The translations under genes were made by a program, and so were the position numbers. From Bog-756 sp963813525 (GTDB lineage: Bacteria > Actinomycetota > Acidimicrobiia > Acidimicrobiales > RAAP-2): DNA of 64,000 nucleotides. The stretch spans positions 179,411 to 243,410 of the forward strand of contig CAWEZI010000004.1 in assembly GCA_963813525.1 (NCBI GenBank). Reading direction: 5' to 3'. The notes under the pieces are model-generated. The model made no database searches. It saw nothing but the letters and a program-made list of their open reading frames with translations, and was not told the origin of the DNA. Below, one piece after another: positions 16,694 through 25,691 of this stretch (position 1 is the first letter of the stretch; every line of letters starts with the position of its first letter).

Positions 16694-17566
16694 ATGGCAG
16701 ACAAAGCACCCCACCTTGCCGTGCTCGGAATGGGCACGATGGGCCGGGCCATGGCGGCTTCGGCACTGCGAAAAGGGATTCCGACCGTTGTCTGGAATCG
16801 GGATCCCGATGGAGCCCGGAGCTTGGCCGAGCAGGGGGCCGAGGTGGCCCCGTCGGTCAGTGACGCGGTCAAAGACGCGGACGTGGTCATCACCATGGTG
16901 ACCGACACCGACGCGGTCACCTCCATCGCTGGTGACCTCGGGATGCTGGAGGCGCTTCGGGCGGGCGCCGTGTGGGCGCAGATGAGCACGATCGGCGTCG
17001 AAGGCACGGCCACCGTCAGCGCCACAGCCGAGAGGCGACGGCCCGACGTTCTCTTCCTCGACGCACCGGTATCGGGAAGCAAAGTCCCCGCCGAACAGGG
17101 GAAGCTCACCATCTTCGCCTCCGGGCCCGAACAGGCCCGACCGACCGCCGAACCGGTGTTCGCCGCCATCGGACAACGCACTGTCTGGCTCGGACCGGTG
17201 GGAATGGGCTCGCGCATGAAGCTCGTCAACAACACGCTGCTGGCCTTCAGCGCCGAGGGGGTGGCCAACTCGCTGGCCCTGGCCCATCAGCTGGGTATCG
17301 ATGTCGGCCGGGTACGGGATGCATTCGGCGGAGGTCCACTCATCTCGCCGTGGATGGCCGGCAAGCTCTCTCGGTTACAGGAGGGGAACTATTCGCCCGA
17401 GTTTCCTCTGGCCTTGGCCTTGAAGGATGTCCATCTTGCCCTGGGGGAGGCCGATCCGCAGCGCTTCGCTGTTCTCGCTTCGCTGGCTCGGGAATGGGAC
17501 GATATCGCCGAACAGGGCCTCGGCGGCCAGGACGTCACGGTGGTGACCCGCTCGCTCGAGGACTAG
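16694..17566 (+). CDS. Beta-hydroxyacid dehydrogenase (3-hydroxyisobutyrate dehydrogenase family)
   Basis: 290 residues. The N-terminal Rossmann fold (LAVLGMGTMGRAMAAS), a WNRDP turn that favours NADP(H), the substrate motif DAPVSGSKVPAEQGKL (normally DAPVSGG) and the catalytic lysine in RMKLVNNTLLAF are present. Family members oxidise 3-hydroxyisobutyrate or tartronate semialdehyde, or reduce glyoxylate; the specific substrate is not readable. It follows msrA by 24 bp with AGCTGAGAGG as a ribosome-binding site and may be in the same operon. Its 3' end overlaps that of the converging MFS gene by 4 bp. Confidence 0.85.
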   Translation: MADKAPHLAVLGMGTMGRAMAASALRKGIPTVVWNRDPDGARSLAEQGAEVAPSVSDAVKDADVVITMVTDTDAVTSIAGDLGMLEALRAGAVWAQMSTIGVEGTATVSATAERRRPDVLFLDAPVSGSKVPAEQGKLTIFASGPEQARPTAEPVFAAIGQRTVWLGPVGMGSRMKLVNNTLLAFSAEGVANSLALAHQLGIDVGRVRDAFGGGPLISPWMAGKLSRLQEGNYSPEFPLALALKDVHLALGEADPQRFAVLASLAREWDDIAEQGLGGQDVTVVTRSLED

Positions 17567-19011
17567 GTGATTGGCGGCGGATTCTCCTCCGAAGGGGCGA
17601 CCCGCGGGAGCAACCACACCAGCCCGAGGCAGAGTGCGGTGATGCCCCCGACGACAGCCACGCTTACCGTCATGGCGTGGATGGGCCCATGGGCGGCCCG
17701 TTGACCGAAGTACACGGTGGTGACGACGGCTGCGCCGACCGCGGCGGCCAGCTGTTGGACGGCGCTGAGTGAACCACTGGCGCTGCCGGCTTCGGACGGC
17801 GCGATATTTCCCAGGGCGACGTCAAAGATGCTGCTGAAACAGGCGCCCATGCCGATACCCAGTGCCAGCAGCGATGGTGCCATCGCCCAGGCATCAACAG
17901 AAGTGCCCGCGAGGAACACCGTCCACCAGAGAGCGGCGGCGCCGACCAATGTGATGAGCAACCCGATGACCACCAGCCGCCGACCCAGCTTGCTGATCAG
18001 TGGTCTGCCCACCAGGCTCGCCCCGATGATGCCGATCATCACCGGCGCCAGACCGATGGCGGCATGTGAGGGAGTGAGCCCGAGGGCGGTCTGGAAGAAC
18101 AGCGAAATGACGTAGGCGAATCCGTTCACCGCGGCGAAATAGGCGAAGCCGAGCAGAAGCCCCGACGTGAATCCGCGGTTCTTGAGCAGCGAGGGGATGA
18201 TCAGCGGATTGGTCTCGGTGCACTGGCGCAGACAGAATGCGCCGAACAAGGCTGCGCCGATCACCAAGGACAGAATCGGGGCCAGCCTCCAGCCTGTGGT
18301 GGAGCCCTGGATCAGGCCGTACATCAGGCCGAGCACGCTGGCCCCGAGGAGGCCGGCCCCGAGCCCGTCGATCACCTCCCCCTCCGACGGCTGGTCGTGA
18401 GGGAGGTACTCGAGGGCGGCGGCGAATCCCACGCTGCCGAGGATGATGTTGATCAGGAAGATGGGGCGCCAGGTCAGGCCGGCGATGTCCGCGTCGATGA
18501 TGAACCCGGCGACGATGGGCCCGAGAACGGCGGAGACCGCCATCGCCGGGCCGAATGCACTGACGGCCCGTGGGATCTGGGCCCGGGAGAAGGACGCTGT
18601 CAAGATGCTGATCCCCTGGGGGATCATGAGCGCCCCGAACGAACCTTGGACGATCCGTGACCCGATGAGGATGGTGGGCGACACCGAGAGCCCGCAGAGC
18701 AGGGAGGCAGCCACGAAGCCCACGATGCCGATGAGGAAGATCCGGCGCTTGCCGTAGCGATCGCCCAGCCGGCCGCCGACCACGAGGAGGACACCCATGG
18801 CCATGGCATAGCTGGCTCCCAGCCACTTGATGAGCGACTCCCCACCGCCGATCTCGCGCACGATCGTGGGGGCGGCGATGTTGGTGATGGTGCTGTCCAT
18901 CAGGTCGAGCACGTCAGCGACTATGATGATGGCGAGCAGGATCCGGAGGCGACCGGTCAGGCGGGACGGATCGATCGCCTGGTCCGGGACCGCCTCGGTG
19001 GCCGTGCTCAT
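17563..19011 (-). CDS. MFS transporter, DHA2 (EmrB/QacA) drug:H+ antiporter
   Basis: 482 residues, about 14 membrane helices. The DHA2 signatures are visible: the D-S-T-I-x-N-I-A motif in helix 1, GGRLGDRYGKRRIF in the first cytoplasmic loop and GPIVAGFI at the proline-rich motif C. The protein probably exports hydrophobic drugs or metabolites using the proton gradient. Its ATG overlaps the stop of the upstream TetR gene, so the two form a repressor-pump operon of the usual kind. Confidence 0.88.
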   Translation of the reverse strand: MSTATEAVPDQAIDPSRLTGRLRILLAIIIVADVLDLMDSTITNIAAPTIVREIGGGESLIKWLGASYAMAMGVLLVVGGRLGDRYGKRRIFLIGIVGFVAASLLCGLSVSPTILIGSRIVQGSFGALMIPQGISILTASFSRAQIPRAVSAFGPAMAVSAVLGPIVAGFIIDADIAGLTWRPIFLINIILGSVGFAAALEYLPHDQPSEGEVIDGLGAGLLGASVLGLMYGLIQGSTTGWRLAPILSLVIGAALFGAFCLRQCTETNPLIIPSLLKNRGFTSGLLLGFAYFAAVNGFAYVISLFFQTALGLTPSHAAIGLAPVMIGIIGASLVGRPLISKLGRRLVVIGLLITLVGAAALWWTVFLAGTSVDAWAMAPSLLALGIGMGACFSSIFDVALGNIAPSEAGSASGSLSAVQQLAAAVGAAVVTTVYFGQRAAHGPIHAMTVSVAVVGGITALCLGLVWLLPRVAPSEENPPPIT

Positions 19012-19745
19012 CCTCGGTCCTTCCCATCGACCTGCTCGTAGGAGCGGGGCACCCCGGCGTTGTTCTCGTCAGTGAGACCGGCCAGGAGCACGTCGATGCC
19101 CCACCGGAACCGCTCCGCCCCCTCGCCGGCGACGAGGACGTTCTTGAGCGCATCGAGGCGGGGGTGGTCGTCGGCAGTCACCGCGGCCAGCGCCACTGCC
19201 ATGTCGCTCTCCGCTTGGTCCGTATCAGGCTGCTGGTCCCTGGTTCCGTGTTCAGCGGCCGTCGCCGTGGCGTACTGCACGAGCAGATCGGAGCCCCAAG
19301 CCGCCGCTCCGGGTCCGACCCCTCCCTCGTCGAGCAGGGCCAGGAGCGTCTCCAGCACACGGAAGCTGTTAGCTCCGCTCGGTCGCGTGAAGATGCTCAG
19401 CCGGGCGATGCTCGGATACTGGAACAGAACCTCGGTGTACGAGCCCAGCACCTCGGCCAATCGGTCCCTCCACGGGCCGTCCGACTGGCCCGGGGACAGG
19501 TCCACCGCACCGAGGAGTTCGTCGAGGAGCGCAGCGTAGAGGTGTTCGGCGTTGCGGAAGTAGACATACAGCGACCCCGCCCCGGTGTCCAAGGCGGTGG
19601 CCAGGCGGCGCATGGTCAGTCGCTCCAGTCCCTCCGTGCGCAGCAAGGTGACGGCTGCGGCAACGATCGCCTCCCGGCTCAGCGGCGGCTTGGCCGGGCG
19701 GTCCCTTCGGCTCACCGGCGGGGTCGGGATTGAGGTCGCCTTCAT
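19008..19745 (-). CDS. TetR family repressor of the adjacent MFS pump
   Basis: 245 residues: a 25-residue tail, then the TetR DNA-binding domain (EAIVAAAVTLLRTEGLERLTMRRLATALDTGAGSLYVYF, recognition helix near residues 50-60) and a helical ligand domain of the TetR_C type. It is the first gene of the operon with the MFS pump. A palindromic operator lies 15-45 bp upstream of its start, so autoregulation and ligand-induced export are likely. Confidence 0.88.
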   Translation of the reverse strand: MKATSIPTPPVSRRDRPAKPPLSREAIVAAAVTLLRTEGLERLTMRRLATALDTGAGSLYVYFRNAEHLYAALLDELLGAVDLSPGQSDGPWRDRLAEVLGSYTEVLFQYPSIARLSIFTRPSGANSFRVLETLLALLDEGGVGPGAAAWGSDLLVQYATATAAEHGTRDQQPDTDQAESDMAVALAAVTADDHPRLDALKNVLVAGEGAERFRWGIDVLLAGLTDENNAGVPRSYEQVDGKDRG

Positions 19746-19760
19746 GACCCGACCGTAGCA

Positions 19761-19825
19761 CGAACATGTTCGTTACGTACATGTTCGTTATCTAGACAAG
19801 TAACTTGACTACCAAGGTCCTTGTC
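19761..19825. promoter_or_regulatory. Operator region between tetR and the MarR-VOC gene
   Basis: A perfect 12-bp palindrome CGAACATGTTCG (19761-19772) is followed by a direct repeat of ACATGTTCGTTA (19764-19775 and 19779-19790, 15-bp period), a likely double TetR site. Beside it, GACAAG (19795-19800) and CTTGTC (19820-19825) form inverted arms close to the start of the divergent MarR-type gene and could be its own operator. Confidence 0.6.
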
Positions 19826-19840
19826 AATACCGTAGCGGCC

Positions 19841-20671
19841 ATGAAGACCCCAGACAGGAACCAATTCGCCACTCCTACTCTGATGAGGTCGGCCCGGGGC
19901 GCTTATGCCCAGTCGATCCGAGCGGAGTTGCACGCCGTGGGGATCGACGACCTGCCGAGGAACGGCGCCTTCGTGCTGGCAGGGATCGACGCCTCGGGAG
20001 GACCCCGGCAGGACCTGCCCTCCGAACTGGGTGTGACCAAGCAGGCCGTCAGCCTGGTGATAGACGCCCTGGTGACACGCGGTTACCTCGAGCGCCATCC
20101 CGATCCCGACGATCGGCGCCGGGTCGACCTCGCCCTGACCGACCGGGGTCAAGCGGTGGTGGACGCTGCCGGGCGCGGGATGGAGGCAGTGGACCGTCGA
20201 CTCGAGCAGCGGGTCACGCGCCAGCAGATCGATGCCATGCGGTCCGTGCTGATCGCCCTGACTGACATCAAGGCGACGAGTATCACCAGCGGGGCGGGGC
20301 GGCGTCGGCCGCGTCGTCAGCTCCGGCGCTTCGACCCGATCTTCCCCGTGCGCGACCTGTCGAACGCCCTGGCCCACTACGAGTCACTCGGCTTCGTCAC
20401 CCATGCCGATCACAACGGCGACCAGTACGGTTTCGCCAACCGAGACGGGGTCGGGCTGCATCTGGCCGCCTCCTCCGAACCGTCCGGGAGTGCCCCGGGG
20501 TCTGCCTACCTGTACGTGGGCGACGCTGATGCCGTCTACGAGGAATGGAGCCGGGCCGACATCGCCGGCCATACTCACCCGGTGGCTGCGACCGCCTACA
20601 AAATGCGGGAAGGCTCCCATACCGACCCCGACGGGAATCTGATCAGGTTCGGCTCGCCCATCGAGGACTGA
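19841..20671 (+). CDS. MarR family regulator fused to a VOC/bleomycin-resistance domain
   Basis: 276 residues from the ATG at 19841. Residues 1 to about 147 form a MarR winged helix (LPSELGVTKQAVSLVIDALVTRGYLERHPDPDDRRRVDLALTDRG; the DDRR wing is diagnostic). A short basic linker leads to a C-terminal vicinal-oxygen-chelate domain (FDPIFPVRDLSNALAHYESLGF to DPDGNLIRFGSP), as in bleomycin- and fosfomycin-resistance proteins. A regulator joined to its own drug-binding domain suggests direct sensing or sequestration of a toxic ligand. Divergent from the TetR/MFS operon, so both may respond to related compounds. Confidence 0.82.
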   Translation: MKTPDRNQFATPTLMRSARGAYAQSIRAELHAVGIDDLPRNGAFVLAGIDASGGPRQDLPSELGVTKQAVSLVIDALVTRGYLERHPDPDDRRRVDLALTDRGQAVVDAAGRGMEAVDRRLEQRVTRQQIDAMRSVLIALTDIKATSITSGAGRRRPRRQLRRFDPIFPVRDLSNALAHYESLGFVTHADHNGDQYGFANRDGVGLHLAASSEPSGSAPGSAYLYVGDADAVYEEWSRADIAGHTHPVAATAYKMREGSHTDPDGNLIRFGSPIED

Positions 20672-20867
20672 AGCTCGATGGTCTACGCCGCTGGATAGCC
20701 CGATGTTGATTTCTTCTGACTCACACCCGTCACTGATTCCGCGCGCCGCCCTTTGAGACTGGTCAACCGTCGGGGCGAGGGGCGTCAACGGGCCATCGTC
20801 GGCGCTATTTCCACACCAATGATCGGTCCCTTGAAGGGCTCCCTTCAGTTTCCATCCGGCGCCGCCG

Positions 20868-21743
20868 ATGATGCCGGAGATGGTGGAGAAACTGATGCGG
20901 CTACGGTATCCGGCCATTTGCTCCCACTGTGAATCTGCCCTAGCTCCTGGAACACAGGGGTGGTGGGACCCAGACGAAAAGGAAGCCATCTGTCCCGATT
21001 GTCATCGATTTGACCATAGTCAGCAGCCAGCTGCAGCTGGAGAAGTCAGCAGTGAAGCGGCTGCTCAGAACGAAACTCCAGAGAGCGGAGAAGCGGGGGC
21101 ATCGCCCACGAGGATCTACGAGGGGAAGCGCCGGAGGCGAGAAGAGAGGATCGAAGAGAAATGGGGAGCAGCCGCCGGACTCGTCAAGTTTTTTTCGAAG
21201 GAGCCCCAGTCAACAAAAGCGTGGGTGGAGGGATCGGATGGGGAGCGACGCCTGGCCACCCTCCTGGCCAAGGCCGTCGACGATAAGGCGGTGCTTCTCC
21301 ACGACAGGCGGATTCCCCGAAGTCATGCCAACATCGACCATATAGCCGTCGCCGCGTCGGGCATCTGGATCATCGATGCGAAAAACTACAAGGGAAAGGT
21401 TGAGCAACGAGACGTCGGGGGACTGTTCAAATCCGACCAACGCCTCTACGTCGACAATCGAGATCGAACCAAGCTTGTCAGGGGCCTCGCTCGGCAAATC
21501 GATGCCGTTCTCGAAGCCCTCGAGGACGCTGACGTACCCATCGATGCTGCCCTCTGCTTCGTCGACGCGGAGTGGGGATTCTTCAGTAAGCCCTTCCGGC
21601 AGGGTGGGGTCTGGATAACCTGGCCCAAGAGGCTCTGCGAGAACATCGCCGCACCCGGACCGCTGTCTCCCGATGACGTTGCTTTCTTTGCCGACCGGCT
21701 GGCCTCGACACTTCCTCCCGCTGTATCGGCGACTGCCACCTAG
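20868..21743 (+). CDS. NERD-domain protein with an N-terminal zinc ribbon
   Basis: 291 residues. The N-terminus carries two CxxC pairs (Cys18/21 and Cys42/45) around a W-W-D-P segment, a zinc-ribbon-like module seen in DNA-associated proteins. A charged linker (about 60-110) precedes a nuclease-related domain: GSDGERRLATLL, DHIAVAASGIWIIDAKNYKGKVE (D-x..-DAK-x-Y, the PD-(D/E)xK-like core), and a closing W-P-K-R-L region. NERD proteins are thought to process or bind DNA but have no settled role. The ATG at 20868 or 20871 may be used. It stands alone between intergenic gaps. Confidence 0.82.
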   Translation: MMPEMVEKLMRLRYPAICSHCESALAPGTQGWWDPDEKEAICPDCHRFDHSQQPAAAGEVSSEAAAQNETPESGEAGASPTRIYEGKRRRREERIEEKWGAAAGLVKFFSKEPQSTKAWVEGSDGERRLATLLAKAVDDKAVLLHDRRIPRSHANIDHIAVAASGIWIIDAKNYKGKVEQRDVGGLFKSDQRLYVDNRDRTKLVRGLARQIDAVLEALEDADVPIDAALCFVDAEWGFFSKPFRQGGVWITWPKRLCENIAAPGPLSPDDVAFFADRLASTLPPAVSATAT

Positions 21744-21839
21744 AGGCAGGTCCTGTCCGGATTTTGCAGCCCCTGTTGGCCTTTTGGCCACCTGGTCATC
21801 AAGAGCCCCGATCGACGATGGTGTCCTTGTCGGGCTGGC

Positions 21840-22646
21840 TCAGCCTCGGTGAAGCTCCTCGCCTCCGTTGCCGCCCGGCGCCCAATTCGGATCTATCTCG
21901 AAAAAGTGAAATACCAGTGCCTCAAAGGCGACAGCGAAGGTCGTCCACTCCTGGAGACCGCCGTCCGGACCGGTCGGTCGGAAAATGGGCTCCGTAGCGG
22001 CGATGTCGATACGACTCCTCAATCCGAAACCCTGGCCCAGTGAGTCTGCGGCAGTTGAGAACTGGCGAATCGTCAAGTGCTGCCGCAGTCGAAACCCGAC
22101 AACCGCCGTCATTCCCTGATACACCGCCTCGATGCGTTCGGCGAAGCTCTCGTATCCCGCCAACAGGGCCGCCTCGATCCTCTTTCGATGTTCGTCGAGT
22201 TGCTCCCCGACCGTCGCCAAGATCCACACGTTGATCCAAAGTGGCCAGTTGTCGGACTCACTCACCGCCTGCATATTGGCTGCGCCACCAACCCGGCAGA
22301 GTTCCCGCATGGCCTCTTCTCGCCGTTGCGGAGTGCTGAGGTCGGCACCATCGAGAATCGGGATGACCGCGTCCACCGTCAGATCGATCTCACCTTCATT
22401 CTCCTCGACAGCGATTGCCGCCAACACGTCGGCTTGAAACTCGGCTTGATTGAGCCAGAGCCGGCGGATCACCGAGGCGTTGGTGAGCCGAACACCCTCA
22501 TCCTGTTCCACTCGGTCGAATACCCTCTTGAAGGTCAGGCTCTCGGCGCCGGTTCCGAGCCCGTCCTCCCGCAAGACCGATTTTCCTGCGCCGATCAGCA
22601 GTGCGCGCAACTCGTCTCGACTGTGCCTTGCTTGTCGTCCCGCCAT
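21840..22646 (-). CDS. TetR/AcrR-like transcriptional regulator
   Basis: 268 residues from the ATG at 22646, preceded by AAGAGGA; a TTG at 22676 would add ten residues. The first 60 residues look like a TetR-type helix-turn-helix (ELRALLIGAGKSVLREDGL, then TFKRVFDRVEQ and TNASVIRRLW), though divergent. The rest is helical. Divergent from an F420-type oxidoreductase gene with an inverted repeat between them, which suggests that it controls that gene. Confidence 0.65.
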   Translation of the reverse strand: MAGRQARHSRDELRALLIGAGKSVLREDGLGTGAESLTFKRVFDRVEQDEGVRLTNASVIRRLWLNQAEFQADVLAAIAVEENEGEIDLTVDAVIPILDGADLSTPQRREEAMRELCRVGGAANMQAVSESDNWPLWINVWILATVGEQLDEHRKRIEAALLAGYESFAERIEAVYQGMTAVVGFRLRQHLTIRQFSTAADSLGQGFGLRSRIDIAATEPIFRPTGPDGGLQEWTTFAVAFEALVFHFFEIDPNWAPGGNGGEELHRG

Positions 22647-22687
22647 CGCGCCGTTCCTCTTTGATGAGTTCGTCAATGATCGACCAT

Positions 22688-22715
22688 GAAGGCGGTCGGA
22701 TTCAAATACGCCTTC
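22688..22715. promoter_or_regulatory. Inverted repeat between divergent regulator and oxidoreductase genes
   Basis: GAAGGCG (22688-22694) and CGCCTTC (22709-22715) are perfect inverted arms 14 bases apart. The position, 42 bp upstream of the regulator start and in the shared 202-bp promoter region, fits an operator of the adjacent TetR-like protein. Confidence 0.4.
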
Positions 22716-22848
22716 GGAGCGCTGCTCTTGACTGACCTGGAGAATGTCGGATGACCCGTATGGCCGTCTTCCTCACACCAGCTGTCCTGACTCAGACCGT
22801 GACCGTGACCGTGGGCAGCGGAACCCATCTCGTGGGAAGCTGCAGTTC

Positions 22849-23715
22849 GTGGAGATCGGCGTCGCCTACCCCCAGCACGAGTCCGGAGGGGATCCCGCAG
22901 CTGTTCGGCCGTTTGGCAGAGCGGTCGAGGACCTTGGCTTCGACCACCTCCTCACCTATGAGCACGTGCTCGGGGCCGTCCACGCCGGCCGGACGCCTCA
23001 ACTGACAGGCCCGTACGACGAGCACGATCCGTTCCACGACCCATTCGTGATGTTTGGCTACCTGGCGGCAATCACCGAGCGAATCCGATTTGTGACCGGG
23101 ATTTTGGTCCTTCCCCAGCGGCAGACAGCACTCGTTGCGCGGCAGGCAGCCGACGTCGAACTCCTATCAGGCGGTCGGCTCCGGCTTGGAGTGGGGGTGG
23201 GCTGGAACCATGTCGAGTACGAGGCCCTCGGACAGGACTTCCATACTCGTGGCGCTCGGCAGGAGGAGCAGATCCGGTTGCTCCGTCAGCTGTTTACGGA
23301 GCCCGTGGTCGACTTCTCGGGCCGCTTCGACCGGGTTGACCGGGCCGCTCTGGTGCCCAAGCCGGCCGGGTCCATTCCGATCTGGCTTGGTGGATCTACC
23401 CAGAAGGCATTCGACCGGGCCGCCCGGCTGGCGGACGGCTTCATCTATTTCGGAGGCAGCATCGACAAGGCCATCGAATCGTGGGCGCGGCTGCGCCAGA
23501 GCGTGGCCGACCTCGGTAGGTCAGTCGACAACTTCAGCGGGGACTACGTCTCGCTCAACGGGGGCGACCCAGGGGTGCTCACGCGGGAGGTCGAAGCCTG
23601 GCGGGCAGCGGGGGGCACCCACTTCACGGTGGTCACAATGGGCCTGGGTCTGCAATCCATCGGTGCCCACATCGACTACCTGGTCTCTCTTGCGGCCCTG
23701 CTGGACGTGGGGTAG
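22849..23715 (+). CDS. F420-dependent LLM-class oxidoreductase (Rv2161c-like)
   Basis: 288 residues from the GTG at 22849 (GGGAAG about 8 nt upstream); the open frame reaches back to 22744 without family similarity. The luciferase-like TIM barrel is shown by FGRAVEDLGFDHLLTYEHVLG, FHDPFVMFGYLAAITERI, VLPQRQTALVARQAADVELLSGGRLRLGVGVGWNHVEYEALG and WLGGST. These match the Rv2161c-type F420 subgroup. Its substrate is unknown. An F420-dependent enzyme supports an actinobacterial origin. Confidence 0.88.
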   Translation: MEIGVAYPQHESGGDPAAVRPFGRAVEDLGFDHLLTYEHVLGAVHAGRTPQLTGPYDEHDPFHDPFVMFGYLAAITERIRFVTGILVLPQRQTALVARQAADVELLSGGRLRLGVGVGWNHVEYEALGQDFHTRGARQEEQIRLLRQLFTEPVVDFSGRFDRVDRAALVPKPAGSIPIWLGGSTQKAFDRAARLADGFIYFGGSIDKAIESWARLRQSVADLGRSVDNFSGDYVSLNGGDPGVLTREVEAWRAAGGTHFTVVTMGLGLQSIGAHIDYLVSLAALLDVG

Positions 23716-23805
23716 CGGGCCGATCGACGGGCGTCCCCGAGTCCAATGGATGCTCTCTAACGGTTGCCAGGGGGTCCACCCGTCGCCCCGAGCCGGTTGG
23801 GTTCT

Positions 23806-24573
23806 CTACGGGACCAGAAATCGCGATGTGGCAACAGTGATCGCCTGGCCTGCGATAACCACCCGATCGCCTTGCCGCCTCATTCGTACGATTCCGCCCC
23901 TCGGCGAAGCTTGTTCACCGACAAGCTCCGACAATCCGCGCCGTTCTCCCCAATACTCGGCCAGGGTGCAGTGAGCAGACCCCGTTACGGGATCCTCGGA
24001 CACGCCGGCATTGGGGGCGAAGACTCGGCTGACACAGTCGATTCCGGGGCGATCACCTTGAGCCGTGACGATGACCCCTCGCGTTCCGGCGGAGGCGATG
24101 CCCTTCAGGTCGGGGGCAAGCCCACGCACCACTGCGGCATCGGTAACAACGGCGACCGCATCCCAGTGAGCGAGGCCGTACCAGACCACCTCAGGCAGAT
24201 CGAGCTCTGGGGGTATCTCAGCCGCAGTGGGCGGGTCGGCAGGAAAGTCCATCTCGATCCACCCATCGTCGGAGCGCATACATGTGAGGAGGCCGCTTCG
24301 GGTTTGGAATCGAGCAGGGCCGGCCAGTACGTGGGCCGCTGCCAGCGTGGCGTGCCCGCACAACTCGACCTCGACGGTAGGCGTGAACCAACGTAGGTCG
24401 AAGTCTCCGTCGGCTCGCGCCACGACGAACGCAGTCTCCGAAAGGTTCATCTCCCGAGCGATCCCCTGCATGACCGAGTCGTCCGGGAACGAATCGAGGA
24501 TGGCGACAGCAGCAGGGTTACCGGCAAACGGCCTTGACGTGAAGGCGTCAACAATCGTCAATTCCATCACCAT
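23806..24573 (-). CDS. PhzF family isomerase
   Basis: 255 residues with the diaminopimelate-epimerase-like fold of PhzF/YHI9. FTSRPFAGNPAAVAIL, the catalytic glutamate in REMNLSETAFV, LCGHATLAAAHVL and DPVTGSAHCTLAEYWG all appear in the right order. Slightly shorter than average (about 260-300) but with all motifs. No other phenazine genes are near, so a general isomerase role is more likely than phenazine synthesis. Converges on the LLM oxidoreductase gene. Confidence 0.88.
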   Translation of the reverse strand: MVMELTIVDAFTSRPFAGNPAAVAILDSFPDDSVMQGIAREMNLSETAFVVARADGDFDLRWFTPTVEVELCGHATLAAAHVLAGPARFQTRSGLLTCMRSDDGWIEMDFPADPPTAAEIPPELDLPEVVWYGLAHWDAVAVVTDAAVVRGLAPDLKGIASAGTRGVIVTAQGDRPGIDCVSRVFAPNAGVSEDPVTGSAHCTLAEYWGERRGLSELVGEQASPRGGIVRMRRQGDRVVIAGQAITVATSRFLVP

Positions 24574-24723
24574 GTTCTGACCGTTCTCTGAACTACTGCC
24601 CCGCCTCTGTCCTACTGCCCCAGTCGTCCGGCGGGGTGATCCACTCTGGCACGATCGGGACGCCTTAGTGGTCCCGGGCCGTCCTGACGCCTGTCCGACT
24701 CGGCCGAGCAGGACCAGAGGACC

Positions 24724-25548
24724 TCAGGACTGGATGAAGGCCAGCAGATCGGCGTTGATCGTTGGGGCCTGGGTGGTCGGCATGCCGTGGGGGAATCCGG
24801 GGTAGCTCTTGAGCGTCCCGTTCTTGACCAGCTTGGCCGACAGCGGGCCGGAGTCGGCGTAGGGGACGATCTGGTCGTCCTCTCCGTGCATGACCAGCAC
24901 CGGTACCGTGATCTTCTTCAAGTCCTCGGTGAAGTCTGTCTGGGAGAAGGCGACGATGCCGTCGTACTGGGCCTTGGCCCCGCCCATCATCCCCTGGCGC
25001 CACCAGTTCTCGATGATGGCCTCCGAGGGTTCGACACCGGGGCGGTTGAAGCCGTAGAAGGGTCCCGAGGGGAGGGCCCGGTAGAACGTGGTCCGACTGG
25101 CGGCCAGCTGGGCCTGCAGATCGTCGAACACGCTCTTCGGCAGGCCGCCGGGATTGGCGTCGGTCTTGACCATGAGGGGCGGCACCGAACTGATGAGCAC
25201 CGCCTTGGCCACCCGGGTCTCACCGTGCCGGGCGATGTAGCGGGCCACCTCGCCGCCGCCGGTCGAATGGCCGATGTGGACGGCGTCGTGGAGATCCAGA
25301 TGTGCCGTCACCGCGGCCAGGTCATCGGCGTAGTGGTCCATGTCGTGGCCGCCCCCGACCTGGGAGGAGCGGCCGTGCCCCCGCCGATCGGCGGCGACCA
25401 CCCGGTAGCCGTGGTCGAGGAAGAACAGCATCTGGGTGTCCCAGTCGTCGGCCGACAGCGGCCAGCCGTGGCTGAACACCAACGGCTGGCCCGAACCCCA
25501 GTCCTTGTAGAAGATCTCAACGCCGTCGCTCGTGGTGATCGTGCCCAT
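24724..25548 (-). CDS. Alpha/beta hydrolase, non-heme chloroperoxidase/esterase type
   Basis: 274 residues, preceded by AGGAGGG. The serine nucleophile sits in GHSTGGGEVARYIARHG, the oxyanion loop is FSHGWPLSADDWD, an aspartate in VMHGEDDQIVPY and the histidine in GFPHGMPTTQ complete the triad. These are the signatures of cofactor-free haloperoxidases (perhydrolase/arylesterase activity). Physiological substrate unknown. Confidence 0.88.
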   Translation of the reverse strand: MGTITTSDGVEIFYKDWGSGQPLVFSHGWPLSADDWDTQMLFFLDHGYRVVAADRRGHGRSSQVGGGHDMDHYADDLAAVTAHLDLHDAVHIGHSTGGGEVARYIARHGETRVAKAVLISSVPPLMVKTDANPGGLPKSVFDDLQAQLAASRTTFYRALPSGPFYGFNRPGVEPSEAIIENWWRQGMMGGAKAQYDGIVAFSQTDFTEDLKKITVPVLVMHGEDDQIVPYADSGPLSAKLVKNGTLKSYPGFPHGMPTTQAPTINADLLAFIQS

Positions 25549-25691
25549 ATTCAGAGTCCCTCCTGTCCGGAAACAACGCCCGAAATGGCTATATCAGCCT
25601 GGATCTGCGCCACGTGTCTCTTGGTCGACTACACGCCGGCCCAGATTGCCAGGTTTGGGAATTCGACGCCAGCGAGGTCGATGACACCTTC

